DNA of 64,000 bases from Streptomyces sp. Ncost-T10-10d (GCF_900091955.1 NZ_FMDF01000207.1:124001-188000); one strand, 5' to 3'. Positions 16,493-25,241 are shown, numbered from the stretch's first letter. Notes: generated by a model not told the origin, from the letters alone. Translations and numbers: made by a program.

Positions 16493-17325
16493 GGGGTGCC
16501 CTTTCGTGCCTCGTTGATCATGGCCACCGATGCCGCCTGGGACAGCGCTTCGGCCTGTAGTTGATGGTAGGCCGCCAGCAGGGGGAGCACAGAGGTCGTG
16601 TCGCGTTCCAGATGTCCCCGCATCTGGGATTCCGCGTACGCCATCACGGACAGGTCCGACAGCGTCAGCAGGTTCATCGGAAGGTCGAACGGGCGACGCT
16701 CCCCCATCTCGTACGGAGCGATCTGGAGCACGGTGTTCGGCAGCTCGGCGAACTCCAGGAGCCGGTCGAGCTGGGCATTCATGACCTCGTCCCCACCGAC
16801 CCGCCTGCGAATGCAGCTCTCGTCCATCACCACCAGCATCGTGGGAGGGCGCGGACGCACCAGTGCGGCCTGCCGTTCCGCCAGGAACGAGACCCGCTCG
16901 GCCGCCTGCTCCGGGACGATCGCCCCTCGCCGCAACGCGCTGTCCGCCAGCACCCGCGCGTACTCCGGCGTCTGCAACAGACCGGGAATGATCCCGACGT
17001 TGTACAGCCGGATCTCCACCGCACGCCCCTCGTGCCCCACGTACTGCGGGAACCCCTCCAGCAGCGAGCCGTGCCGGATCTCGCGGTACTGGCGTTCGAA
17101 GGTGTCTGCTGTTTCCCCGGTGCCGAAAACCTGGTCCGCGTTGCGCGAGAACCGAAGAGTCGGCATCTTGCGACCAGTTTCGACGGCGGACACATGCGTG
17201 CCGGAGTATCCCAGCCGCTCGGCTAACTCCTCCTGTTTCCATCCGTGCTCCTCTCTCAAGCTGCGGATGCGTGCGCCGAAGGCGGCTTCCGGGCTGCTCT
17301 CGGGGTCCAGCTCCTTGCGATTCAA
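16489..17325 (-). CDS. XRE-family regulator with DUF5753
   Basis: 278 residues. The TTG start is supported by AGGTGA six bases upstream; no ATG or GTG in frame lies near. The helix-turn-helix is residues 15-70 (IRSLREEHGWKQEELAERLG, YSGTHVSAVETGRKMP). Residues 95-270 are the DUF5753 domain: LYNVGIIPGLLQTPEYARVL, FLAERQAALV and VMDESCIRRRVGG. This is the WhiJ-like pair arrangement, regulator followed by DUF397, that affects development and antibiotic production in Streptomyces. The gene is divergent from two small genes, with the dyad GTAGT/ACTAC around 17402-17417 between them as a possible binding site. Confidence 0.92.
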   Translation of the reverse strand: MNRKELDPESSPEAAFGARIRSLREEHGWKQEELAERLGYSGTHVSAVETGRKMPTLRFSRNADQVFGTGETADTFERQYREIRHGSLLEGFPQYVGHEGRAVEIRLYNVGIIPGLLQTPEYARVLADSALRRGAIVPEQAAERVSFLAERQAALVRPRPPTMLVVMDESCIRRRVGGDEVMNAQLDRLLEFAELPNTVLQIAPYEMGERRPFDLPMNLLTLSDLSVMAYAESQMRGHLERDTTSVLPLLAAYHQLQAEALSQAASVAMINEARKGTP

Positions 17326-17432
17326 CGGCTGTCACCTGACTTTTCGTTCGCGCCGAACAAGTTGAAGCACTCCCGACTCTAGGCCAACCTGAACTCCCTT
17401 AGTAGTGGAATGACTACGGAGAGGAGTTTTCC

Positions 17433-17606
17433 GTGCTCGCCGAGAACAGGCGTGAAACAGAAGGCTGTTGTCCCGAGTGCCAGAAGCTCCGGCTGGCCGA
17501 GGCCCTCGCCAATGATCAGCGCGACCACAGCAGGGCGACCGACTGCCGGGTGCTGCTCCAGCGCCACCGGCGCACGGCGGACTGCACGGAACGGGGGTCG
17601 GCATGA
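17433..17606 (+). CDS. Small conserved-looking protein, 57 residues
   Basis: A GTG start sits six bases after a perfect GAGGAG site, and codon use is strongly GC-biased. It begins MLAENRRETEGCCPECQKLR and is rich in Arg and Glu, with three N-terminal Cys (CCPEC) that may hold a metal. It overlaps the next small gene by ATGA and is divergent from the XRE regulator, a context seen repeatedly for small genes in Streptomyces. I do not recognise a named family. Confidence 0.65.
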   Translation: MLAENRRETEGCCPECQKLRLAEALANDQRDHSRATDCRVLLQRHRRTADCTERGSA

Positions 17607-17794
17607 AGGAGCAAGAGCCTGTTCCCGAGCCGGAGTTCCCCGAGTTCAACCCGCTGCGCTGGCCCCCGTGCGAATGTGCGCGGTGCCGCTCCGGCGGGGA
17701 CGACGAAGCTGCGGACTCCACGTGGATACGGCAGCTCCGGGCCCGGGTCACCGAGGAGAACGGGCTGCGCAGCTCCCTCCGGCGGACGCGGTGA
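17603..17794 (+). CDS. Small acidic protein, 63 residues
   Basis: The ATG overlaps the stop of the preceding small gene, so the two are coupled. It begins MKEQEPVPEPEFPEFNPLRW and has a C-E-C-A-R-C motif (PPCECARCRSGG), another possible metal site, then a basic tail. Both small proteins carry clustered cysteines, which suggests they work together, perhaps under the control of the divergent XRE/DUF397 locus. Function unknown. Confidence 0.65.
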   Translation: MKEQEPVPEPEFPEFNPLRWPPCECARCRSGGDDEAADSTWIRQLRARVTEENGLRSSLRRTR

Positions 17795-17905
17795 GGGCGC
17801 CGGCCCACCGCGCTCGTCACACTTCCCCTCCGGCGTCCGTCAGTGCAGTGAGGGCGCGGCGAGAACGCAGCCGCGACCGCGACGGACATCGAAGGGGACC
17901 ACATC

Positions 17906-18361
17906 ATGCAGGCACGTATCGAGAACCCGGCGGAGATCCTTCCCGAGGCCCTGCCGCCCGTACTGGGCCTGGTCAAGGCCATCGGCAAGGGCGGACTGCC
18001 GGAGACCACGCTGGAACTGGTCGGGCTGCGGGTCAGCCAGATCAACGGCTGCACCTTCTGCGTCGACGGGCACGTACGCAACGCCCGGAAGGCCGGTGAG
18101 AGCGACGAGCGGCTCTTCGCCGTGTCGGCCTGGAGCGACGCGCCCTACTTCACCGACGCCGAGCGTGCCGCACTGGCGCTCGCGGAGCACGCGACCCGGC
18201 TCAGCGACCGCTCCGACCCGGTGCCGGACGCCATCTGGGACGAGGCCGCCCGCCACTTCAGCGAGAAGCAGCTCTCCGCGCTGGTCCTCGCGATCGGTCT
18301 GACGAACCTCTTCAACCGCATCAACGTCACCACCAGGCAGCCCCCGGGCAAGACCTGGTAG
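17906..18361 (+). CDS. Carboxymuconolactone decarboxylase/AhpD-like protein
   Basis: 151 residues from an ATG after GAAGGGG. The central motif is RVSQINGCTFCVDGH, the CxxC plus downstream His of AhpD-type alkylhydroperoxidases, and the flanks (LVGLRVSQ, ALALAEHATRL) fit the CMD fold. It would reduce organic peroxides through the cysteine pair, with lipoamide or thioredoxin as the usual partner. It lies alone between small genes and the fluoride channel operon. Confidence 0.92.
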   Translation: MQARIENPAEILPEALPPVLGLVKAIGKGGLPETTLELVGLRVSQINGCTFCVDGHVRNARKAGESDERLFAVSAWSDAPYFTDAERAALALAEHATRLSDRSDPVPDAIWDEAARHFSEKQLSALVLAIGLTNLFNRINVTTRQPPGKTW

Positions 18362-18460
18362 GCCACACACCGCTGAAGCGGCCGACGGGCCCGCCGAGGG
18401 TTCGGTGGGCCCGCCGGGGGTGGCGGCGATAGCCTGGTGCGTGTAGCAGGCAGGAGACAG

Positions 18461-18877
18461 GTGCGCATGGGAGCCCGGAATCCCCAAGGTTCCGTCGTCG
18501 CGGTGGTCGCGCTCGGCGGTGTACTCGGAGCGTGCGCCCGCTACGGAGCCACGCTGATCTGGCCCACCGCCCCGGGCGGCTTCCCCTGGACGACACTGAC
18601 CGTGAATGTCGTCGGCTGCGCGGTGATCGGCGTGTTCATGGTGGTGATCAGCGAGGTGTGGGCGGCGCACCGGCTGGTGCGGCCGTTCTTCGGTACGGGG
18701 GTGCTGGGCGGGTTCACCACGTTCTCCACGTACGCGGTGGACATCGAGCGCCTCGTCGACGCCGGCCGGGCCCGTACCGGCCTGGCGTATCTGGGACTGA
18801 CACTGTGCGCGGCCCTCGCGGCGGTGTGGAGTGCGGTGTGGGCAACCCGCCGCCTGCTGGCGTGGAGGCAGTCATGA
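18461..18877 (+). CDS. crcB: Fluoride-specific channel subunit CrcB/Fluc, first copy
   Basis: 138 residues. The GTG at 18461 follows AGGAG by four bases; an ATG at 18467 gives a ten-base spacing and is equally possible. Four TM helices are predicted. The Fluc signatures are GACARYGATL in TM1, TLTVNVVGCAVIGVFM (the pore Asn) and GVLGGFTTFSTYAVD, with the Phe-box and the central sodium site. The protein exports fluoride as a dimer. The ATGA overlap with a DUF190 gene, then a second crcB-like gene, shows one operon encoding a heterodimeric channel. No match to a fluoride riboswitch was seen in the 100 bases upstream. Confidence 0.93.
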   Translation: MRMGARNPQGSVVAVVALGGVLGACARYGATLIWPTAPGGFPWTTLTVNVVGCAVIGVFMVVISEVWAAHRLVRPFFGTGVLGGFTTFSTYAVDIERLVDAGRARTGLAYLGLTLCAALAAVWSAVWATRRLLAWRQS

Positions 18878-19230
18878 CGACGCCGAACACGGAACGGGCA
18901 CTGCGCCTGACGGTCTTCGTCGGTGAGTCCGACGGGTGGCACCACAGACCGGTGTACACGGAGATCGTGCACCGGGCGCACAAGGCGGGGCTGTCGGGAG
19001 CGAGTGTGTTCCGCGGGATCGAGGGGTTCGGCGCCTCGTCGATGATCCACACCCAGCGGCTGCTCTCACTGAGCGAGGACCTGCCGGTGGCGGTCGTGAT
19101 CGTGGACGCGCAGGAGCGGATCCGTGCGTTCCTGCCGATCGTCGAAGAGCTGGTCGCGGACGGCGGTCTGGTCGTCCTGGACAGCTGCGAGATCGTCCGC
19201 TTCGGCGACGACCGGGAGCGGCACCGGTGA
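18874..19230 (+). CDS. DUF190 protein in the fluoride channel operon
   Basis: 118 residues. It contains LRLTVFVGESDGWHHRPVY and GASVFRGIEGFGASS, which are diagnostic of DUF190, a small alpha/beta fold related to PII-like proteins. It overlaps both flanking crcB genes by four bases, so its dosage is tied to the channel. Its exact role is unknown; a regulatory or fluoride-sensing subunit is the natural inference. Confidence 0.9.
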   Translation: MTTPNTERALRLTVFVGESDGWHHRPVYTEIVHRAHKAGLSGASVFRGIEGFGASSMIHTQRLLSLSEDLPVAVVIVDAQERIRAFLPIVEELVADGGLVVLDSCEIVRFGDDRERHR

Positions 19231-19601
19231 ACTGGCTGCTGGTGATCGTCGGTGCGGCGGTCGGGGCACCCCTGCGGTATCTGACCGACCGGGCGGTGCA
19301 GTCCCGGCACGACACCGTCTTCCCGTGGGGCACCTTCGCGGTGAACGTGACCGGATCGCTGGTCCTGGGCCTGCTGACCGGCGCGGTCGCGGCCGGCGCC
19401 GCCTCCTCCCACCTGCAACTGCTGCTCGGTACGGGACTGTGCGGGGCGCTCACCACGTACTCGACATTCAGTTACGAGACGCTGCGACTGGCCGAGGACG
19501 GGGCGAAGTTCTACGCGGCGGCCAACGTGGTGGCGAGCGTGGTGGCGGGACTGGGCGCCGCGTTCGCCGGTGTCTCGGCCGCCGAGGCGCTGTGGTCGTA
19601 G
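19227..19601 (+). CDS. crcB: Fluoride-specific channel subunit CrcB/Fluc, second copy
   Basis: 124 residues from a GTG that overlaps the DUF190 stop. It keeps the signature TFAVNVTGSLVLGLLTG and the Phe-box region GTGLCGALTTYSTFSYE. The first helix is GAAVGAPLRYLTD. It complements the first copy: actinobacterial Fluc channels often need two unlike subunits inserted in opposite orientation. Confidence 0.92.
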   Translation: MNWLLVIVGAAVGAPLRYLTDRAVQSRHDTVFPWGTFAVNVTGSLVLGLLTGAVAAGAASSHLQLLLGTGLCGALTTYSTFSYETLRLAEDGAKFYAAANVVASVVAGLGAAFAGVSAAEALWS

Positions 19602-19663
19602 GTATCGGCGGAGGTCGCGAGGCAGCCGTTCCGGCGCAGATCGTCGTAGAGACGGTCGGCGTC

Positions 19664-19697
19664 CCCTGCCACCGCAATGCGAGGCGATGGCAGGGGA
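19664..19697 (+). terminator. Hairpin after the crcB operon
   Basis: CCCCTGCCA pairs with TGGCAGGGG around a 16-base loop that can itself pair in part, with outer GGCG/CGCC reinforcing it. It starts 62 bases after the last crcB stop. No T-run. The rest of the 395-base gap to the SDR start (19602-19996) shows no gene. Confidence 0.55.
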
Positions 19698-19887
19698 ACG
19701 CCGTTGAGGAGGAGCCGTCACCGGCGACGGGCGATTCAACCCGTTCCACGCCGACAGCGGCCCGTCAGCCGTCGACCCTAGGCACCCGGCCCCTCCCGGA
19801 CCGCACACCACGCCAACGGCCGGCCCGGCGCCACTCCAACAGCAGGCGCCCGGGATGCGCACGGGGGCTTGGGCATCACCCGGCCGG

Positions 19888-19916
19888 GGCCTTGATCCAC
19901 CCGTGGCCTTGATCCA
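19888..19916 (+). repeat. Direct repeat upstream of the SDR gene
   Basis: GGCCTTGATCCA occurs at 19888-19899 and again at 19905-19916, a 17-base period that puts both copies on nearly the same DNA face. It lies about 80 bases before the SDR start, so it may be a regulator site. Confidence 0.4.
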
Positions 19917-19996
19917 GAGGGAGTCCGGGGGAGGTGTTCTCCGTACAATCCGAGCACGACGTGACCGGCATGACCAGAGAGCGCGAGGTTTCTCCA

Positions 19997-20761
19997 GTGG
20001 CAGTCAGCAGCACCACCCGGTCGTCGCGCCCCGTCACCGTCGTCACCGGCGGCAGTCGCGGGATCGGTGCCGCGACCTGTGTCCGTCTGGCGTCCGAAGG
20101 CCATGACCTCGCCCTGGGCTTCGTGAGCAACGCCGAGGCCGCCGAGCGGAGCGCGGCGGCTGTGCGGGCCGCGGGGGCGCGCTGTGTCACGGTGCGGGTG
20201 GACACCGCCGTGGAGGCCGATGTGGAGCGGCTCTTCGACACGGCTGCCGCGCAGCTCGGTCCCGTCACCGGACTGGTCAACAACGCGGGAGTGACAGGTC
20301 CTCTCGGCCGTCTCGTCGACACCTCCACCGAGACGCTGCGCCGGGTCCTGGACGTGAATCTCCTCGGCTTTCTGCTCTGCTGCCGCCGGGCCGCGAAGGA
20401 CATGGCGGCCACCGGGGCCGGCACGATCGTCAATGTCTCCTCGGCCGCTGCCACCCTCGGCAGCCCCGGGGACTTCGTCCACTACGCCGCCACGAAGGCG
20501 GCGACGGACGCCCTGACGATCGGGCTGTCCAAGGAACTCGGGCCCGCCGGAATCCGGGTCAACGCGGTCGCCCCCGGCATGATCGACACCGAGATGCACG
20601 CCACCGCAGGCGACCCCGACCGCGCGGCCGCGGCCGCATCCGGCATCCCGCTCGGCCGCCCGGGAGCGGCCCCGGAGATCGCGTCCGCCATCGCGTGGCT
20701 GCTGTCGGGCGAGGCGTCGTACGTGACCGGGGCGGTGCTGCGGGTCGCCGGCGGACGGTAG
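19997..20761 (+). CDS. Short-chain dehydrogenase/reductase (SDR)
   Basis: 254 residues from a GTG with GAGG eight bases upstream; earlier GTG 19934 and ATG 19970 lack good ribosome sites. Cofactor motif TGGSRGIGAAT, structural NNAG, catalytic Ser in IVNVSSAAATL and catalytic Tyr/Lys in HYAATKAA place it in the classical SDR family. The Gly-rich loop followed by Arg suggests NADP(H). It resembles FabG and glucose-dehydrogenase types; the substrate is unknown. The gene is monocistronic and preceded by the direct repeat. Confidence 0.92.
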   Translation: MAVSSTTRSSRPVTVVTGGSRGIGAATCVRLASEGHDLALGFVSNAEAAERSAAAVRAAGARCVTVRVDTAVEADVERLFDTAAAQLGPVTGLVNNAGVTGPLGRLVDTSTETLRRVLDVNLLGFLLCCRRAAKDMAATGAGTIVNVSSAAATLGSPGDFVHYAATKAATDALTIGLSKELGPAGIRVNAVAPGMIDTEMHATAGDPDRAAAAASGIPLGRPGAAPEIASAIAWLLSGEASYVTGAVLRVAGGR

Positions 20762-20959
20762 CGGGGCGTGGCGGGTCAGGGGCCATGACCCGGCCCTCGC
20801 CATCCCGCGTCCGCACACCCCACCACGACCCCGCGCGCCCGGCGCTGCGCAATTCATGGAGTCTTCGCCCGGCTGTCGCCCTTGCGAGCCGGTTCCTCCC
20901 CCATCCCGCGGCTAGCTTGCAGACGATCACCCCGACGTTCGTCCTCCGCGGAGACATCC

Positions 20960-22858
20960 ATGTGCAGCCCCCTCCACCAGCCCGACGGACCGCTTCTGCC
21001 CGGCGCGAGCCGTCGTACGTTCCTGCGGGCAACCGCGCTCACCGGTGCCGCCACCGCAGCCACGGGGCTCGTGTCCGCCACGCCCGCCGCGGCTCTTGCC
21101 CGGCAGAACACCGGTGCCGTCACGGCCGGTTGGCGACCCGATCCGGAGAGTCCCAGGTTCACGCTCGTCGTCATGCCGGACACCCAGTACCTCTTCGACG
21201 GGGCAAGCATCGACAAGGCGCCGGTCGAGGCGTCGTTGCGTTACGTACTCGATCACGGGCGCGACGAGAACATCGTCTTCCTGTCCCATCTGGGCGACCT
21301 CACCGAGAGCGGCCAGGCAGGCGAATTCGCGGCGATCGGCGAGGCGTTCGGCTTGCTCGACCGGCGGCGGGTCGGCTACAGCGTCGTCGCGGGCAACCAC
21401 GACATCAAGTCGTCCACCGACGACCGGCGGGGCCGCACCCCTTACCTGGACACCTTCGGCCCGCAGCGGATGCGGCGCCTGCCGACGTTCGGCGGAGCGA
21501 CCCCGGACGGCTACAACACGTACCACCTGTTCCGTGCCGCAGGACGCGAGTGGCTGGTGCTGGCGCTCGACTGGCGGCCGTCGGCGGCCGGGCTCGCCTG
21601 GGCGAAGGACGTCATCGCCCAGCACCCGGACACGCCGGTCATCCTCACCACCCACGAGCTGGTGTACGCGGACGCGGACGGCGACGAGGCCGAACTCTCC
21701 GACCACGGAAAGCATCTGTGGGACGAGCTGATAGCCGGGCACGACCAGATCTTCCTCACCCTCAACGGTCACTACTGGCCCGCCGGGCGCACCACCCGTA
21801 AGAACACCGCGGGCAACGACGTCCATCTGCACATCGCCAACTACCAGAACCGGTACTACGGCGGCAGCGCCATGATCCGCCTCTACCGCTTCGACCTGGC
21901 CAGGAACACCATCGACGTGGAGACGATCTCCCCGTGGATCCTCGGCCGCGCGGGCGAGAGGCTCAACGACCTGGAGCGGGGCGAGATCGAACTGACCGGT
22001 CCGCAGGACCGCTTCGCCGTACCCATCGACTTCGAGAAGCGCTTCGCGGGCTTCGCGCCCGTGCCCGTGCGCGGCCCCCGCCCGGCGAAGCAGCTGCTGA
22101 TACCCGGCACCGTCGCCTACTGGCGCTTCGACTCCCCTTCGCACCAGGACGGTTCCGCCGCCGACGCCGGCCTGCGCGTCCCCGACCTGTCCGGGCACCG
22201 CAACGACCTGGTGCGCGAAGCCGTCCCCGGCAGTGCGCCCGACGCGCTGCGCTGGTCCACCGCCCACCACCCCGACCAGCCCGGCCACGGCAGCCTCTAC
22301 TTCGACGGCTCGAAGCCGCCGCTGCGGGGCGCGTATCTGCGTACGGAGAACAACGCACCGCTCAACACCGCGACGTTCAGGTCCGGTTACACCATCGAGG
22401 CCTTCCTCCGCCTCCCCGCCGACTGGGACGCCGGACGCAACGCCTGGGGTGCCGTGCTCGGCCGCCGCGGCACGCTCGGGGCCGCCGGCAAGACCTCCGG
22501 CGACCCGGAGGAGCCCGTCGCCACCCTCTCCGTATCGGACGGTCCCGGGCTCCAGTGGGCGGCGGCGCCGCTGAACCAGCCGGGAGCCGTCACCAACTGG
22601 AGCCATGAGCTGCTGCGTGAGCGGTGGTGGCACGTGGCGGTCGTCAACGACGAGAAGCACACGACGATGTACGTCGAAGGCTGCATGGTCGCCCGCAACC
22701 CCGCCACCCGCACCACCGGTCTCGCCACCCTGGGCCTGCCCTGGCTGCTCGGCGCCTACGAGTACGGAGGCAGGCTCGACCAGTTGATGCACGGCTGGCT
22801 CGGCGACATCAGGATCGTCGAACGCGCCCTGCCCGTTCGGGACTTCATGATCGCCTGA
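20960..22858 (+). CDS. Tat-exported metallophosphoesterase with LamG-like domain
   Basis: 632 residues; the ATG is chosen for a GGAG six bases upstream. The N-terminus has a twin-arginine signal (GASRRTFLRATAL). The phosphoesterase domain (about 70-340) shows VVMPDTQYL, SHLGDLTESG, VAGNHDIK, TTHELVY and NGHYWPAG, the five metal-ligand blocks of calcineurin-like enzymes. The C-terminal 200 residues (AYWRFDSP, YTIEAFLRLP, WWHVAVVND, GWLGDIRIV) fit a LamG/concanavalin fold that binds carbohydrate. The protein is folded before export and probably cleaves a phosphomonoester or diester outside the cell. The gene is monocistronic and convergent with the helicase gene. Confidence 0.92.
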   Translation: MCSPLHQPDGPLLPGASRRTFLRATALTGAATAATGLVSATPAAALARQNTGAVTAGWRPDPESPRFTLVVMPDTQYLFDGASIDKAPVEASLRYVLDHGRDENIVFLSHLGDLTESGQAGEFAAIGEAFGLLDRRRVGYSVVAGNHDIKSSTDDRRGRTPYLDTFGPQRMRRLPTFGGATPDGYNTYHLFRAAGREWLVLALDWRPSAAGLAWAKDVIAQHPDTPVILTTHELVYADADGDEAELSDHGKHLWDELIAGHDQIFLTLNGHYWPAGRTTRKNTAGNDVHLHIANYQNRYYGGSAMIRLYRFDLARNTIDVETISPWILGRAGERLNDLERGEIELTGPQDRFAVPIDFEKRFAGFAPVPVRGPRPAKQLLIPGTVAYWRFDSPSHQDGSAADAGLRVPDLSGHRNDLVREAVPGSAPDALRWSTAHHPDQPGHGSLYFDGSKPPLRGAYLRTENNAPLNTATFRSGYTIEAFLRLPADWDAGRNAWGAVLGRRGTLGAAGKTSGDPEEPVATLSVSDGPGLQWAAAPLNQPGAVTNWSHELLRERWWHVAVVNDEKHTTMYVEGCMVARNPATRTTGLATLGLPWLLGAYEYGGRLDQLMHGWLGDIRIVERALPVRDFMIA

Positions 22859-22877
22859 GGGGCATGGCCCCCCGGGG

Positions 22878-24440
22878 TCACGCCGCCCGGTTGGTACGGC
22901 GCTGCTTGGCGGCGGCGCGCGCCTCCGGCGTGGGCAGGTCCGAGCGACGCGACTGCCCGGACCGGACGGGACGGCTGCGCCGGCCCCGGGACGACGCGCC
23001 ACCGCTCCTGGGCCGCTCGGTCAGCGGTGCGGTGACGGTGACGGGCACCCCCGAGGGCGTCTGCGCACCGGTGATGCGGCTCAACTCGGCCTCGCCGGAG
23101 CGCACCTGCGCGATCTTCGGGGTGATCCCGGCGTCGGCCATCAGACGGGTCATCTCACGGCGCTGGCCCGGCAGCACCAGCGTGACGACGCTGCCGGACT
23201 CACCGGCGCGGGCAGTACGTCCGCCGCGGTGCAGGTAGTCCTTGTGGTCGCTCGGCGGGTCGACGTTGACGACCAGGTCGAGGTTGTCGATGTGGATGCC
23301 GCGCGCCGCGACGTTCGTGGCGACCAGCACCGTGACATGCCCGGTCTTGAACCGGGCCAGGGTGCGGGTGCGCTGCGGCTGGGACTTGCCACCGTGCAAC
23401 GCGGCGGCCCGGACCCCGCTGTTGAGCAGATGGTCGGTGAGCTTGTCCACTGCGTGCTTGGTGTCCAGGAACATGATCACCCGGCCGTCGCGGGCCGCGA
23501 TCTCGGTCGTGGTGGCGTACTTGTCGGCACCCTGCACATAGAGCACGTGGTGCTCCATCGTCGTCACCGCGCCGGCCGCCGGGTCGACCGAGTGGACCAC
23601 CGGGTCGTGCAGATAGCGGCGGACCAGCAGATCGACGTTGCGGTCCAGGGTCGCCGAGAACAGCATCCGCTGGCCCTCCGGCAGCACCTGGTCGAGCAGT
23701 TCGGTGACCTGCGGCATGAAGCCCATGTCGGCCATCTGGTCGGCCTCGTCGAGGACGGTGATGGCGACCCGGTCCAGCCGGCAGTCGCCACGCTCGATGA
23801 GGTCCTTGAGCCGGCCGGGCGTGGCGACGACGACCTCGGCCCCGCCGCGCAGTGCACTGGCCTGCCGGCCGATCGACATGCCGCCGACGACGGTGGCCAT
23901 GCGCAGCTTGAGCGAGCGGGCGTACGGGGTGAGCGCGTCGGTGACCTGCTGGGCCAGCTCCCGGGTGGGGACGAGCACGAGGGCCAGCGGACGACGGGCG
24001 TCGGCCCGGTTGCCCGCGGTGCGGGCCAGCAGGGCCAGGCCGAAGGCGAGCGTCTTGCCGGAGCCGGTCCGGCCGCGGCCCAGCACATCGCGCCCCGCGA
24101 GGGAGTTCGGCAGGGTGGCCCCCTGGATCGGGAACGGCGTGGTGACGCCCTCGGCGGCGAGCGCCGCCAGGAGGGGCGCGGGCATGTCCAGGTCCGCGAA
24201 GGCCTCCGCGGCGGGCAGCGCCGGGGTGATGGTCTTCGGCAGCGCGAACTCGCCCTGCTTGGCGGCGGGCCTGCGTCCGGCGCCACCGGAGCGCCGGTCG
24301 GGCGCGCCGTGACGGCCGGCGCCCTGTCCGCCCCGGCGGCCCGGGGACTGCGAACGGAACCCGCCGCCGGAAGCGGTGGAGCCACCGGAGCGGGTGCGGG
24401 AGTACCGGTCGTTCGGGCGAGCTGTGCGATCGCGGTTCAT
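22878..24440 (-). CDS. DEAD-box RNA helicase
   Basis: 520 residues, ATG preceded by GAAGG. The first 100 residues are Gly/Arg/Ser-rich and basic, and the last 50 residues are again basic. The helicase core has the Q-motif (FPIQGATLP), motif I GRTGSGKT, Ia PTRELAQQ, Ib TPGR, motif II VLDEADQM, III FSATLD, and VI HRGGRTARAGESG. It unwinds RNA with ATP in the cytoplasm. In Streptomyces such helicases are induced by cold, and its nearest upstream neighbour is a cold-shock protein with a strong terminator between them. It therefore has its own promoter, probably in 24441-24573. Confidence 0.95.
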   Translation of the reverse strand: MNRDRTARPNDRYSRTRSGGSTASGGGFRSQSPGRRGGQGAGRHGAPDRRSGGAGRRPAAKQGEFALPKTITPALPAAEAFADLDMPAPLLAALAAEGVTTPFPIQGATLPNSLAGRDVLGRGRTGSGKTLAFGLALLARTAGNRADARRPLALVLVPTRELAQQVTDALTPYARSLKLRMATVVGGMSIGRQASALRGGAEVVVATPGRLKDLIERGDCRLDRVAITVLDEADQMADMGFMPQVTELLDQVLPEGQRMLFSATLDRNVDLLVRRYLHDPVVHSVDPAAGAVTTMEHHVLYVQGADKYATTTEIAARDGRVIMFLDTKHAVDKLTDHLLNSGVRAAALHGGKSQPQRTRTLARFKTGHVTVLVATNVAARGIHIDNLDLVVNVDPPSDHKDYLHRGGRTARAGESGSVVTLVLPGQRREMTRLMADAGITPKIAQVRSGEAELSRITGAQTPSGVPVTVTAPLTERPRSGGASSRGRRSRPVRSGQSRRSDLPTPEARAAAKQRRTNRAA

Positions 24441-24573
24441 ACAGAACCCTTCCTCGATATGGCGCGTATCGAGGAATTCACTGAGCGACGAGCGGCGCAG
24501 GAATCGCAAGAACGGGCCGTTGACATACGTGTACCGAGCCCGGCCGCGAAGAATGAGCCGCACCGGACGCGGG

Positions 24574-24619
24574 AAAAACAACGAGCTGGGGCCCGCACCC
24601 GAAGGTGCGGGCCCCAGCT
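24574..24619 (-). terminator. Intrinsic terminator of the cold-shock gene
   Basis: On the minus strand a perfect 16-base stem (24584-24599 with 24604-24619) closes on a TTCG tetraloop, followed by TTGTTTTT. It lies 36 bases after the stop codon of the cold-shock gene. This is a textbook rho-independent terminator. Confidence 0.9.
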
Positions 24620-24655
24620 GATGCGTCACAGCGCGTAGGCGCCGGAGCAGCGGGA

Positions 24656-24859
24656 TCAGGCGGGGGTGATGTTCTCCGCCTGCGGGCCCTTCTGGCCCTG
24701 CGTGACGTCGAAGTTCACCCTCTGGCCTTCCTGCAGCTCGCGGAAGCCGCTGGAGGCGATGTTCGAGTAGTGGGCGAAGACGTCAGGGCCGCCGCCGTCC
24801 TGCTCGATGAAGCCGAAGCCCTTTTCCGCGTTGAACCACTTGACGGTGCCAGTAGCCAT
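24656..24859 (-). CDS. Cold-shock protein (CspA family)
   Basis: 67 residues, a single cold-shock domain. RNP1 is KGFGFIEQ and RNP2 is DVFAHYSNI; the start MATGTVKWFNAEKG and the end GPQAENITPA are typical. It binds single-stranded RNA and DNA and acts as an RNA chaperone. The leader contains AGGGAG nine bases before the ATG and, 30-55 bases upstream, a perfect palindrome that may control expression. The gene is monocistronic, bounded by the intrinsic terminator, with the MerR-type gene about 380 bases upstream on the same strand. Confidence 0.96.
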   Translation of the reverse strand: MATGTVKWFNAEKGFGFIEQDGGGPDVFAHYSNIASSGFRELQEGQRVNFDVTQGQKGPQAENITPA

Positions 24860-24889
24860 GTTTTTATCTCCCTCTGGGGGCAGTTCCCG

Positions 24890-24912
24890 GGGATTCGCAC
24901 TGTGCGAATCCC
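24890..24912 (-). promoter_or_regulatory. Palindrome in the cold-shock gene leader
   Basis: GGGATTCGCAC, one base, then its exact complement: two 11-base arms with a single central base. As RNA it can fold as an 8-base stem with a 7-base loop; as DNA it is a symmetric operator-like site. It lies about 30 bases before the start codon. The following 330 bases (24913-25241) hold no recognisable gene and probably carry the promoter and a long leader. Confidence 0.6.
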
Positions 24913-25241
24913 ACGTCGCCGCGATGATTACCCCATCCGGAAACAAAGCACCGGAAAATACAAAAGCACGCCCATCGACACATTAAGCCGAGGAGAACAC
25001 TTGGAGTCTTTGGGAACCACAACTGCAACTGCATCCACAGTAGCACGATGGAAGCGTACGGGCGCGGCGAGTAATTACACTCCACCGGATACGCCATAAA
25101 CCCTTGTCGCACATTGCATGGAATTCTGCGTCGACGGCAATAGATATTCGCCCGTCCCGGGCGCCGCGTTCACCCCTCCCCGGCGCCACATCCGCTTGTC
25201 CCCGCTGCCACGGAAGCCGGGGCGCACCCGGGTCCGACCCC

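Noticed and set aside
18362..18460. Fluoride riboswitch before crcB
   Set aside because: The conserved GGxGATGG and downstream pairing elements of the crcB motif RNA are not present.
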